Shown: positions 1-9,579 of the stretch, in pieces
Layout: each line of letters starts with the position of its first letter
How positions within the stretch are numbered: the first letter of the stretch is position 1
From: Atopsyche davidsoni
Taxonomy: Eukaryota > Arthropoda > Insecta > Trichoptera > Hydrobiosidae
Length of the DNA: 64,000 nt
Reading direction: 5' to 3'
Assembly (NCBI GenBank): GCA_022113835.1
Contig: JAILWY010000024.1
Span: 5,336,501 to 5,400,500 of the forward strand
Notes under the pieces: generated by a model
Databases searched by the model: none
Told to the model about the DNA's origin: nothing
The model's input: only the letters and a program-made list of their open reading frames with translations
Translations under genes and position numbers: made by a program

Positions 1-2499
1 AATACTGTTGTCATTTTGTACAATAATTGTCATGAGTGTATTTCATTTTTTGTTTTACTATCGCTCAGCGAGACAGCAACTGCCGGGAAGTGTCGCAAAT
101 AAAAAAAACAAGTCGCTAACATGATCCTTTAATCTTGTTGTTTTTCTTGGTATAGTAAAAAAAATAAAACATTAAATATCCATTGATAGATTCACAAGTG
201 ATATACTCATTTATTTACTAACAGATATACATTATTCTAGAATAAATTATATTTTCTTTTGATATTTAACATTAGTTTCCAAGTAGGCTGAATTTATAAG
301 GACATTCACTTATTTATATCTATGCTACAATATTTTCTTTTATTTCTTTAAACAGGTTTGTTTTCTATATTTATTTTTAAATCAGTATCAAATAATATAA
401 TAATAATATATATTTATAAGAAATATAATAATAAACTCTTTTTTAAGGAAACTTAACAAATTATTACTATAATATTAAAACACAAGGTTTTCTCGCACGT
501 TCTTGTTAAATGCTTTATTTATTTTGTATTGTTGAAATCACTTATATTAATATACGTTACATATTTGTTTTCAATTTATTTCAGCAGATATAAATAATTT
601 TACCACCACATACATAAATATATTTGAAATAAAATATATTGAAATAAAATATATTCTGAAACATCTTCAATAGAAAAATATATGAATATGTGTATAAAAA
701 ATAAAATTATATAGGAATATTACAATGTCGATCTCCACAGAGACAACATAACACTTGAGCTTTGCATTTGAAACTAGTAATCAATTTGAATATTAAATTA
801 TTTGATACTGAGGGTATAACACCGTCTATAAAAGACGGTGGAGACAATAATTATTTTTACACGAGCTTATGAAGCTAAAACATGAACAGGATTAACGGGA
901 ACTCGGCACCGAAAACATGAAGTCTGCAAGAAGTAAGACCCCATATCTATAATGAAGAAACTACGTTGAAAAACATTAAAGTGATTTCATTATCAAAAAA
1001 AAAAATCAGCTGCTGTAAAATAAATAAATTTTATGTTTTTTTAGAATATAAATTCCTCGTCTTGTCTTTAAGCTTTCTGATAATAAAAAAAAACTTTCTA
1101 AATGAAATGATGATTAATTCTCTCTCACGTTTCAAAAAAGTAGCGACGAACAATAAAAATAATAATACTGATATTTTATAATGATAAATTTTTCTTGAAA
1201 TTAAACTGAAAATATTGCTTCAGCATTTGTAACTGAAACATGAAAAAAATAATACAATTACTGAAAATATAAAATAAAACGTGTATTTACTTGCAATAAT
1301 AAACAGATCGATAAAACTGATTCTTAATAAATAATTGATTATTTAAATACAAATAATAAGCAGCTTTGTTTTTTTGAATAAACCTAATCTATACTTTTCG
1401 ATGTAAATTAAATAATGTTTAATAAATATGTCATTCTCTTAAGTTTAATGTCTCGGGCCTGCCAAGATCTGCAACCTAACATTTCTACAAACCTTAAAAT
1501 AATACAAAATACTGATTTGCGGATAATATATAATCTACTATAAAATATAATGTTTATACAAATATACTCAGCGAATCGGTGTAATTTTAAATACTCCAAA
1601 GTTACGAGAAAAGTCATTTAGAAAACCAGATAACGAACGATTACTGTGCGTAGGAGTTATTTTGAAAATAAATTATTTGTTATAACTGAACGAAGATATT
1701 TTGTTTAAAAATGCCAAATTGGCCAAACCGGTAACCAATAAATAACATAACGTGGAAAAAATCACTTAAAAAATTATTACAAGCTTTGTTTATAAATCCT
1801 TGTTTTGAGGAAAAATTAAAAAGGAGTGATATTCTTCTACGTATATATCAATGTTTTTTTTTTTATTTTCTTTTAATAAATAATTGATTTCCAAATGACA
1901 TTCTTCACGGCTCCCTTGAGTATTTACAATTAAAACTGATACTTCCGGTATAATTTTATATACATTACAAATATATTTTTCATAGTCCCTGGCTGCGAAA
2001 TAGCTTTGTATGCCACCAAGATAGTATATATTTTTTTAGCAATATGAGATATTTAAATAGAATTGGATCCTCCCTACTGCGACTGCACTAACTCCCACTA
2101 CCTTAACACACCTGTAAATAGTAACCCCAGAGCCGTGACAAGATCAACGAAACCTCTAATTATAATATTATATTTGTGTATAAAATAACGCTTAGCCGCA
2201 CAAAGAAACCTAGGTGTATTTTTTTAAAATAAATATATATATATTCAAGAAGCTTTATATGGATTTGTTTTATAACTGCGCTAATGCAATTCAGTATCAA
2301 TACAAATTTATCAAAATAATGACAGTGGAATTTAATTTTACCACGAGACTCAAAAAAAACTCTTGCCCTGTCTGTTTTTGTTTAAAATATAATCAACAAA
2401 TGAAACACTTGTAATTTTTACATCCTTATCAACGCTTGATGATTAAGCCTTACCTGAAACTTGAAAATATATTATAGCTCTGGGTAACGGATGAAAGAG
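1..2499. other. AT-rich non-coding sequence
   Basis: No recognisable gene, RNA or transposon was found. Short open frames here are of the length expected by chance at this composition and resemble nothing known to me. A minus-strand TTTCAG|GTAAGG sits at about 2458-2448, close to the end of DH44 (see findings). Confidence 0.6.
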
Positions 2500-2671
2500 T
2501 TGAAACAAGGCTTGAGAGGAGTTAGCGCGGTATTCGAGGGAGAGATCCAACGACATGACAACGAATCGAGTACACGTGAGACCTGCCGGAGAAGAGATGC
2601 GAAGAACTACTTTGCACTGCAGTAGGTAGTTTTAGTGATCCGGGGTGGGGTTGGGGGGTGGTTGGGGCTGC
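2500..2671 (-). other. Probable DH44 3' UTR
   Basis: The GC-richer sequence continues for about 170 bp past the DH44 stop, including a C-rich tract right after the stop codon (plus-strand G run at 2640-2668), before composition falls to the AT-rich background near 2500. I read this as 3' UTR. I could not assign a poly(A) signal: no clear minus-strand AATAAA lies within it, so the UTR probably extends further. Confidence 0.5.
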
Positions 2672-2896
2672 CTAGAGGGCGGCGCCGCGGGGCAGGAAGG
2701 AGCCGCTGCGCTTGCCGATGTTCTTGAAGAAGGCTCGGTTCTTCTCGGCCTGGATCTCGTTGTCCTGCATCTGCTTGCGAGCGATCTCCAGCAGCAGCCG
2801 CTGCCGCAGCACGTCCACGGGGTTCACGATGGACAGCGACGGCCTGTTCCGCTTGGCGCGCATCTGCTCCTCTTGCTCCTGCGAACGGAGATACGA
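2672..2896 (-). CDS. DH44: DH44 coding exon 4 (mature hormone and stop)
   Basis: This exon encodes residues 88-161 and the TAG stop at 2674-2672. The acceptor is TTGATTGCAG just upstream of 2896. It contains the whole bioactive unit: Lys-Arg, the 44-residue peptide with the family core [20 protein letters not shown], then Gly-Lys-Arg. An internal Arg-Lys within LEIARKQMQ is a possible alternative cleavage site but lies in the amphipathic helix typical of the family and is probably not used. Other long reading frames overlapping here are shadows created by its GC richness. Confidence 0.95.
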   Translation of the reverse strand, partial: SYLRSQEQEEQMRAKRNRPSLSIVNPVDVLRQRLLLEIARKQMQDNEIQAEKNRAFFKNIGKRSGSFLPRGAAL

Positions 2897-5800
2897 CTGC
2901 AATCAAAGCTCATATATTGTACATCTCGACCCAGGCTATGTCTTTTTATTTTTTATTTTTACTGTCGGCCCCGGGCAGCGCTGTGGTACTACTTCCGGGT
3001 GCCGACAGCTGGTCTTTTTATATATAATATAATCATACACATTTGTGAGGGGGAGTTTCCCAGGGAGCGCACTTTTCGCTGTTCCCCAGTCTGCCTCCCC
3101 TCCATTCTGTTCGTCTCTGACATTCGTCCCTTACTATTGTAGCGGTCAGTGCAAATACACCGCTACAATATTTGACTTGATAGGCTCCGCCTCTACCGCA
3201 GGTAGAGACTTTCTAATTTTACAACAACCCAACAACCCCAGCACGCAACGCGCCCCCCATTGCAAGCGCAATCAGGTATTTCCACTAGTGATGATATATC
3301 AACAAGATTGTGTAGGTATATTGACAAGTGAAGATTTAGGTAAAAACTTGCGTTCATATTGTATTTGAGAGTAAAAAATATTTAAGTAATTGGACAGCTG
3401 GTTGGATGAGAACTGGGATCCTGACCAGGAAATCAAAGTGAGGATTGAGACAGCGCGCAATTCAATTATTTGAGGAAGGTCTTATGCTCAAGAGACCCAG
3501 AAATCTCTATGGAGATTCACCAAGTGTTATGTCGTCTCAGTTTTCTTTTATGGAGTTGAAGCCTGGACATTCAAGACCGCTAATATGCGCATAAAATGTG
3601 GCTGTATAGGAGAATCCTTTAGATACCATGGTTTGACCACGTCACAGAATGCGAAAAAAAGACAAGTTCAAGAAAATGGTCACCAACCTCCCGTGAGGAG
3701 AGGCAACTAAAGAAGAATTTAATTCGTGAAGATTTGGGTTTATAGTGTGTTTTTCAATCAACAAGATTGTGTATTTTCACTTGTGTAGATGTTAGTTTAT
3801 ATTGTATTTATCGATCAACAAGATCAAGTATTTTAACTCGTGAAAGTTTGGGTTCATATTGTATTTCTCAACCAACAAGATTGTGCATATTGACTAGTGA
3901 AAATTTGGGTTCATATTATCTCTCTCCACCAACAAGATTATGTATTTTCTCTTGTGCAGATATTAGCTTATACCTATCGTATTTATCAATCAACAAGATT
4001 GTATTTGTGTTCATATTGTATTTCTCAATCAACAAAATTGTGTATTTTCATATGTGAAGATTTTTGGTTATATTGTATTTATCGATTAACAAGATTGTGC
4101 ATTGAGTTCTTATTGTATTTCTCAATCAACAAGATTCAGCATTTTAGTTAGTGAAGATTTGGGTTCAAATTGTATTTCTAAATCAACAAGACCGCATAAT
4201 AATTTTGTAACATAATATTGCTATTAACCTCAAAGTGGATATAATATTTCATTGCCTTTCAAAAAAATATATTCAACTACCCAAGCTTTTTAAATATTTC
4301 ACTGACAATTCGACTACATATGTAGTGTCCTAATTTAAAGTCTCATTCGTATATTAAATTCCGTGCCTTGAAATTTTAATTACCTCAGAATAATTTAACT
4401 ATTGTATTATTTATTATATCCATACAGGATTTATACCTCCACTCTCAATATTAAAAATATTTTCAAAAGACTGAAACTGAAAGAGTGAAACTTAACCTTA
4501 GCAACAAACAATCAATCCTGAAACTTTGATTAACCTGAAAGTCGTTTCAGTATTTCAGGCCACGCAGCCTTGCGTGGCGCTATTTTAAAATTGAAATAAA
4601 TATAAAAGCTCGCATCTCGAGCCTCGCCTCGGCAATCTGTAGCACTTAGGCAGAAATTGCGTTGTTCGAGACATCCGCACATTAGGTAATGTATTTTTTT
4701 ATTTGTATTGAAATATTCGCGTCTTTGGAGTGAATCTAAATACGATTATGCAGATAAGTGGATTTGCTGAGACCGAGCAGACGGTTTGCTATTTACAAAC
4801 AGAATTATTCCATTTCCCATCTAAGCTTAAAGCTCTCGAGAACTAATTCCCGTGAGCTTTTCCATAACGTAAATATCGCTTCGAGTGTACTCAGCTTGTG
4901 GTATAGTTCTCATTTTATTCATGGGATTCTCGGATTCACTCATTCATTGCGCGATGTCCAAGATTACAATATTAAGCTCCAATTAAACTTAATATAACTT
5001 GACGTTATTAATTAATCAAATATGCATTTATTATACAAGTATCAATATGGACAAATCAGTACGAAAATATAACCGTACGTAATTTAACTGTCGTCTATCA
5101 AAATATTTTATTACTTTTTCAGTCTTGATTAAGATATTGTAATCACAATAAATAAATATTTTTATTGAGCCTAATAAAAAAAAAACAATAATACTAATAA
5201 ACTATCGGGTTTTCTAGTGATGACGTTATGGTAATCAAAAAGTTTTTGTGTTTCACTGATAAATATAATATACTATCTCAATAGGTGTTATCTGAAATAA
5301 TTATAATAAGGAGATATTTTTTCTAATAAACAAAATATGGCATATCCTAATACGTTAGAATATTTTTCTTATTATCTGAAAATAATAATCCTTTAATAGC
5401 CCATTTTTAAACTAGAATGTGGTCACTATAATAAATTGTTTTTTTTTTTTTTTTTGATTAAGGCCATGATATCTTTATTCTAATTATATGAGGTGTTTTT
5501 TTTATTATGACAAAGAAACGGTAAGCCTTATTTCGCGTTTACATAATTAACATAGGTAGTTTACATAATTTCATAAATATTTCTGCGACTTCGTCTCTTT
5601 AAAGCGGCTTTGAACTTGCGGCAACGAATACATATTTAAGCTCAAATACGCTCTAAACTTTTCGAGTTTACTCCGAGAATAAAAACTTTTCAGAAGGCTT
5701 GAAAAAATCCCTTCTCCTGGGGTGGCTTAAACGTTTCCAGGTGCAATTAAAACTTGCCTAATTAAAATATAATACCTGTGCTAGGAGTGCTTGAGCGTAG

Positions 5801-8300
5801 AACATAGTGATTAATTATAAAAAAAATAATTAGATTGCTGAAAAAGAAGTTTGAGAAAACTTTTATAGTTTCTTGAGTAATGGATTAATCCTTTCATAAC
5901 ATTTTTATAAGACATATTTTTTTGATTTTCTTGTATTTTTATCATATATTATTTATTCGTTGATACAATATAAATTCTCTTTGTTAATATAAACTAAACA
6001 ATGAGTATATAAATTTAAGGAAAGCAAGCAGAGGTATTTCTCAAGAGTCAAAGACTGAAGACAAATTGGTGAAAGAAAGACTGTCAAAGATTTGTATTGA
6101 CGTGGCTAAAAAAAAAACTTTATATTTTTACATCCATAGCAAGTAATATTTTTAAAAAATCAGGCTTCATTAGGTGCCCATCCCAGGTATAATATTTACT
6201 TTGCGGAATGGACGGACTTGACGACATTTGTTCAAAAGAATTTGAATTTTGTAGCCCGCTGAGGTTTTATAATACTTTTGATGTTTGGAAAGCGATTATA
6301 ATAAATTTGCGAATCGGTAGAACTATTGAACAAATCTTGAAGTTTTCCAAAAGACAAACATCATTTCGTTTATACGAAGCATCAACTGTTTTTATTTATT
6401 TTTTGGATTCGTGGTATTTTTACCCATGACTTGTGGTACAGTAATATTTTTTATTACTGTGTTAAAAGTACAATTAATAATTCGTATTGTATACGTACAG
6501 TGTTTTATACCTTCTAATAAGTATACTTTTCTAATGAATAATACGAAAAATTACAGTCTAATCAATGGTGGTCAGAGGAGTGCTTCTAGAGGAGAGGACT
6601 TCAGAATTGTGTGCTGCTTGAAGAGCAGAAGATCCTTGGGGTTTTTTTGTCCCAATGGAGGCTGTGGTTGGGTTATATTGCGTACGTATATCTTCAAATA
6701 GTCATTATCTTTATCTGTGTTCATACCTGCATGTTCTCCATCTCGGTGAGGACGTACAGCCGAGGGTCGGTGACTCCGTCCCAGGACTGCGAGGGTCGGT
6801 ACTTGGCAGTCAGACGAGGCAGCAGCAGACCATAAGACTCCTAGATACCACAAATCATCAGTATTGACCACTTCTCCTTCTTTAAACCTAACTACCCAAT
6901 AAAACAGTAGAAAATAACATATTTCATAATCTATAATTGAAGCCCGGACTCATTAACTAATTATAAAACTATATTACTGTACATGTATTTTGACTCAATG
7001 ATGGTGTAAAATAATATTAACGTTAGTCGCCAAGGTAAGCGTTTTCTAAAAGTTTACGTTATTGTATTTTAAGACAAATTTTATTATTAAAAATAATCAA
7101 ATTTAGATCTTCGTGGTTGGTAAGTAAGCGTGCAAGTCACTGGACCACGGGGTTGGAGGCCAAATTATAAATACAACTGCTAAATTGATGCATTGTAAAA
7201 ATAATAAGACACTTAAGACAGCTACAATGCAACGAATTGAGATGTTAGAAATGTGGCTTTATGGGAGAATTCTTAAAACACCATGGGTTGACCGCGTCAC
7301 AAATGAGGGAGTCTCCTGAAAAAAGTCTTCTATTGAGGCCACATTTTTAGAATCAATAAAAAATGGCATATTGTCCAAGAAAAAATCAGAGGAAGAAGGA
7401 GCATTAAGAAGGAGGAAATTCAGAATTAGTGGTAGAAATAAATTCGATGAAATAATCGTCATCGATTTCTTATGAGGAGAGGCACTAGAACAGTGGCTCT
7501 CAAACTCTTTTGGCCCACAGACCCTTTTCATGCTCAAAACTTGCCCGCGGACCCCCTTTCATAGTCAAAACTTGCCCACGGACCACTTTTCATAGTCAAA
7601 ACTTGCCTACAGACCCCTTCTCATAGTCAAAACTTGCCCACGGACCACTTTTCATAGTTAAAACTTGCCTACAGACCCCTTTACATAGTCAAAACTTGCC
7701 CACGGACCCCCTTTCATAGTCAAAACTTGCCCACGGACCCCCTTTCATAGTCAAAACTTGCCCACGGACCCCCTTTCATAGTCAAAACTTGCCTACAGAC
7801 CTCTTTTCATAGTCAAAACTTGCCTACGGCCCCTGGATGAAAAACTACATAAATTCATATTATAGACTAGTTGGTGCAAGTACCGCGATGCCTGTTATTA
7901 CTTGTATTTTATGCACCTGTCTATATTTATATTTTACTTAGGACATAAAAATCGCTAATAATGTATACATTGTTATTTATTTTAACTTCCATATTAATCA
8001 AAATATGTCACAATTTTTTTATTTTATATTAAACCTTGCGCGGACCCCCTGACGTTGTTCAGGGACCCCCGAATCGATTTTAATTTTCTAAGGACCCCCT
8101 GAATGGTCCCAGGGAGCACTTTGAGAAGCACTGGACTAGAAGATGGAGTGTACCTGGTCTGGTGGGGGTGCGTCGATGGCCTGCAGGGCGAGGGGCGATG
8201 GCGCGTCCATGGTGAGGCCGGCGAGCCCCCTCGGCGCCGCCAGAGCCCCGCAAGCCAGCAGCAGGCAGCACCGCACCATGCACCGAGCTGCTCCCGACAT
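2672..8300 (-). CDS. DH44: CRF-like diuretic hormone (DH44) preprohormone, joined CDS
   Basis: The CDS joins 8300-8154, 6840-6727 and 2896-2672 on the minus strand into 161 codons plus TAG. Seen: residues 1-21 form a signal peptide (hydrophobic [11 protein letters not shown], likely cleavage after ALA); residues 22-101 are spacer; Lys-Arg at 102-103 precedes a peptide containing [20 protein letters not shown]; Gly148-Lys149-Arg150 gives amidation and cleavage; an 11-residue tail follows. The predicted hormone, Asn104 to Ile147-amide, is exactly 44 residues, the length that names the family. Known: insect DH44 peptides are secreted neurohormones related to vertebrate CRF/urocortin; they act on a class B G-protein-coupled receptor and raise cAMP in Malpighian tubules, driving fluid secretion. 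Both coding introns are phase 0 with GT/AG ends and the frame stays open throughout. No lesion is visible. Identification is very secure; the spliced structure is inferred without transcripts. Confidence 0.95.
2962..3200. repeat. GC-rich hairpin-bearing insertion in DH44 intron 3
   Basis: A GC-rich block about 65 bp from the exon 4 acceptor contains several inverted repeats: CTGTCGGC (2962-2969) with GCCGACAG (3001-3008); perfect 12-bp arms TATTGTAGCGGT (3135-3146) and ACCGCTACAATA (3159-3170); and TCTACC/GGTAGA shortly after. No coding potential is apparent. It looks like a fragment of a mobile element, but I cannot name the family. Confidence 0.4.
3293..4195. repeat. Diverged minisatellite, period about 57-60 bp, split by a LINE fragment
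   Basis: Repeated units contain CAACAAGATTGTG, then TATTTTCACTTGTGAAGAT and GGTTCATATTGTATTTCTC. One partial unit lies at 3293-3368 and about eight more at 3719-4195. Units vary by small deletions and substitutions, some lacking the middle third. The gap 3392-3716 is a LINE fragment, so the retrotransposon inserted into an existing array. Open frames through the array are repeat translations, not genes. Confidence 0.8.
3392..3716 (+). pseudogene. Non-LTR retrotransposon fragment (reverse transcriptase C-terminus)
   Basis: Broken frames read like the end of a LINE reverse transcriptase: [16 protein letters not shown], then LLWS and, after a shift, MWLYRRIL and PWFDHVTE. These match the family pattern in which an R-x-x-x-E-M-W-x-Y/W-R-R-M/I-L-R-I-P-W-T segment ends the polymerase region. 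The 3' end is ATGGTCACCAACCTCC..GTGAGGAGAGGC followed by an AAG/AAGAA tail, shared with copies near 7480 and 50160. Several stops and frameshifts make it dead. It lies antisense inside DH44 intron 3. Confidence 0.75.
4559..4686 (+). promoter_or_regulatory. Promoter-like segment inside DH44 intron 3, antisense
   Basis: TATAAAAG at 4601-4608 is followed by a GC-richer stretch and a donor-like ATTAG|GTAATG at 4685/4686. Just upstream is a perfect 8-bp stem with a 4-nt loop (GCCACGCA at 4559-4566, TGCGTGGC at 4571-4578). This is the layout of a TATA promoter and short first exon, but no downstream gene is recognisable on this strand, so it may be a transposon promoter or chance. Confidence 0.25.
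4690..6560. other. AT-rich intronic sequence
   Basis: This is the remainder of DH44 intron 3. I see no recognisable gene, repeat family or RNA. It holds only poly-A/T runs and chance-length open frames. Confidence 0.6.
6727..6840 (-). CDS. DH44: DH44 coding exon 3 (prohormone spacer)
   Basis: This exon encodes residues 50-87, beginning [20 protein letters not shown] and ending TEMENMQ. It is bounded by acceptor TATCTAG (to 6841) and donor CAG|GTATGA (6727/6726), both phase 0. It has no dibasic processing site, so it is read as the spacer between signal peptide and hormone. Its high GC content and its match in phase to both neighbouring exons support it, although spacer regions are poorly conserved in this family and cannot be recognised by sequence alone. 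Confidence 0.85.
7207..7490 (+). pseudogene. Non-LTR retrotransposon fragment in DH44 intron 2
   Basis: One frame reads [20 protein letters not shown] then [15 protein letters not shown] before a stop, the same reverse-transcriptase C-terminal motif as the fragment at 3392-3716. The tail TATGAGGAGAGGCACTAGAA ends at 7490, where a hAT MITE interrupts it; the probable remnant of the AAG-type tail resumes at 8142-8147. It is antisense to DH44 and clearly decayed. Confidence 0.75.
7491..8133. mobile_element. hAT-type MITE with internal minisatellite
   Basis: The termini are inverted: 5' CAGTGGCTCTCAAACT and, from the other end on the opposite strand, CAGTGCTTCTCAAAGT. The flanks CACTAGAA (7483-7490) and GACTAGAA (8134-8141) match at 7 of 8 bases, an 8-bp target duplication as for hAT transposons. 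The body has no transposase. It carries about ten 31-bp units and ends in GGACCCC-rich sequence. Non-autonomous elements with CAGTGGTTCTCAAA termini and GGACCCC bodies are widespread in animals. Confidence 0.85.
7511..7838. repeat. 31-bp minisatellite inside the hAT MITE
   Basis: There are about ten tandem copies of a 31-bp unit with core CATAGTCAAAACTTGCC and flanks CACGGACCCC or TACAGACCCC. Two alternating variants (CCCACGGACC and CCTACAGACC) suggest amplification of a two-unit block. It lies entirely inside the MITE at 7491-8133. Confidence 0.9.
8154..8300 (-). CDS. DH44: DH44 coding exon 2 (signal peptide exon)
   Basis: This exon encodes residues 1-49, beginning [20 protein letters not shown]. 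The start is the first ATG after a clear acceptor (TTCTAG at 8307-8302); only one G precedes it in the exon. A second in-frame ATG (Met8) would also leave a usable signal peptide. The donor is CAG|GTAC at 8154/8153, phase 0. The exon is far more GC-rich than its surroundings. A hAT MITE begins 20 bp past the donor side and a TTAA-flanked element begins 36 bp beyond the acceptor side, so only about 200 bp of host DNA surround it. Confidence 0.92.
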
Positions 8301-8336
8301 CCTAGAACCTGCAACCAGCCAGAGACACAGCCTTAA

Positions 8337-9382
8337 TGGTCTAGGTCCCATAATCGAGTTTTTTTGATCATTTTCTAGACACAATCGGACTGCCTCTGGT
8401 GTGCCAACCGGACACCAGTGGCGGTCCATTACCTGGCGAAATCGTGTCATCACTTTTTTGCTATTTCAGCGCCACCGAGGCTCATCCCCTGCATTTTGCT
8501 TAAATCCCCTAATGAATGAAAGTTTTCAGGAGATTTCGATTTAAAAGCTTACTCTTGACATTTTAAAATGTATTGTGTATGTATGTTGAGACCCATTTGA
8601 GGGTCTTGCTACCTGACTCTTCGAGTGACAAATCGTAAAAAGTGCTACATTCTCGTAAATATTTAGCTAATAATACTTTTGAATAACATACCAAAATATC
8701 ACGAAATTACTAATATATGTCGTTCACAATACATACAAAAAAGATTTGATAAAATAATAGTAATAACAATAATAATAAATATACTTTTGCCAAACACTGT
8801 AGAATGACGAGCCCACCCCCCGTCTGCCACAAAAAAGAACCGTTTTACCTTGCGAAATCGTGTCATTTAATTAATTTAATTGTCACTTTATTTTGCTATG
8901 TAGAAAGTTGATTATTTTACAGAATATTAAAAAAAACTACATATTATATATACCTATTTTTTATTATTTAATTAACGTCCATTTTAAGGGTAAAATAAAA
9001 TCTTGAAGATGTTGAAAAATTTGATAAAATGACGACTTTTAAAAACCAAAGTGTATTAAAGATTTTATTTTTTTTAATTTTTAAAATAATATATCGCACA
9101 GGGTTTATATTTAATCTTTTGATTCCAATTAAAAAAAAGACTTTTGAATGTTAAGGACTCTTGGAAAAGGGACATGACGAATCTCCAAATTCCTACACTT
9201 CAATCGGAAAAACACATATTTATCATATTAATAGTAAATTTATAAGAAATAAAACTATATTTTATTTGAAAGAAGGGATGCATCAAACTTTTTGCATTTA
9301 ATTTTTTTTGATTGGTGCAGTTGATTTTTCGCAAAACGGACTAGAAAATAATCAAAAAAACTCGTTTATGGGACCTAGACTC
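8337..9382. mobile_element. TTAA-flanked DNA transposon, non-autonomous
   Basis: This 1046-bp segment lies between TTAA at 8333-8336 and TTAA at 9383-9386. Terminal inverted repeats run about 42 bp: TGGTCTAGGTCCCATAATCG at the left and GAGTCTAGGTCCCATAAACG from the right on the other strand, continuing through a T run and TTTTCTAG, with about five mismatches. TTAA target duplications are typical of piggyBac and Kolobok superfamilies; which one applies is undecided because no transposase is encoded. A deleted relative lies at 12006-12510. It sits in putative DH44 intron 1. Confidence 0.8.
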
Positions 9383-9400
9383 TTAAAGCATCCACTACAC

Positions 9401-9569
9401 CAGCGTTTTTCAACCTGTGGGTCGCGATGCCTCACTCGGAGGGTCGCGAGTAAAATAAAAAAAAAAATTCTTATAGGTCCTACACTACAATAAATATAGG
9501 CCTTGGAAGTCGCCAGAATTTTTTAACTTAAAAAAGGGGTCGCGTATTCAAAAAGGTTGAAAAACATTG
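9401..9569. mobile_element. Small hAT-type MITE
   Basis: This 169-bp element has inverted ends CAGCGTTTTTCAACCT and, from the right on the opposite strand, CAATGTTTTTCAACCT. The flanking octamers are CACTACAC (9393-9400) and CACTACAG (9570-9577), 7 of 8 identical. The interior carries GGGTCGCG near both ends. It lies 18 bp from the TTAA-flanked element. No coding capacity. Confidence 0.85.
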
Positions 9570-9579
9570 CACTACAGAG

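Noticed and set aside
2645..3142. Long plus-strand open frames across the GC-rich DH44 hormone exon
   Set aside because: They are antisense or frame-shifted shadows of the DH44 exon; only the minus-strand frame gives a known protein and proper splice sites.
3767..4151. Overlapping 84-96 codon frames with repeated Tyr/Ser/Arg peptides
   Set aside because: They are translations of the 57-60 bp minisatellite.
8080..8453. Alternative frames and a 105-codon minus-strand frame running through the DH44 signal exon into upstream sequence
   Set aside because: The frame upstream of 8301 lies in intron and in the inverted repeat of the TTAA element; the acceptor at 8302 and the exon's own ATG explain it better.
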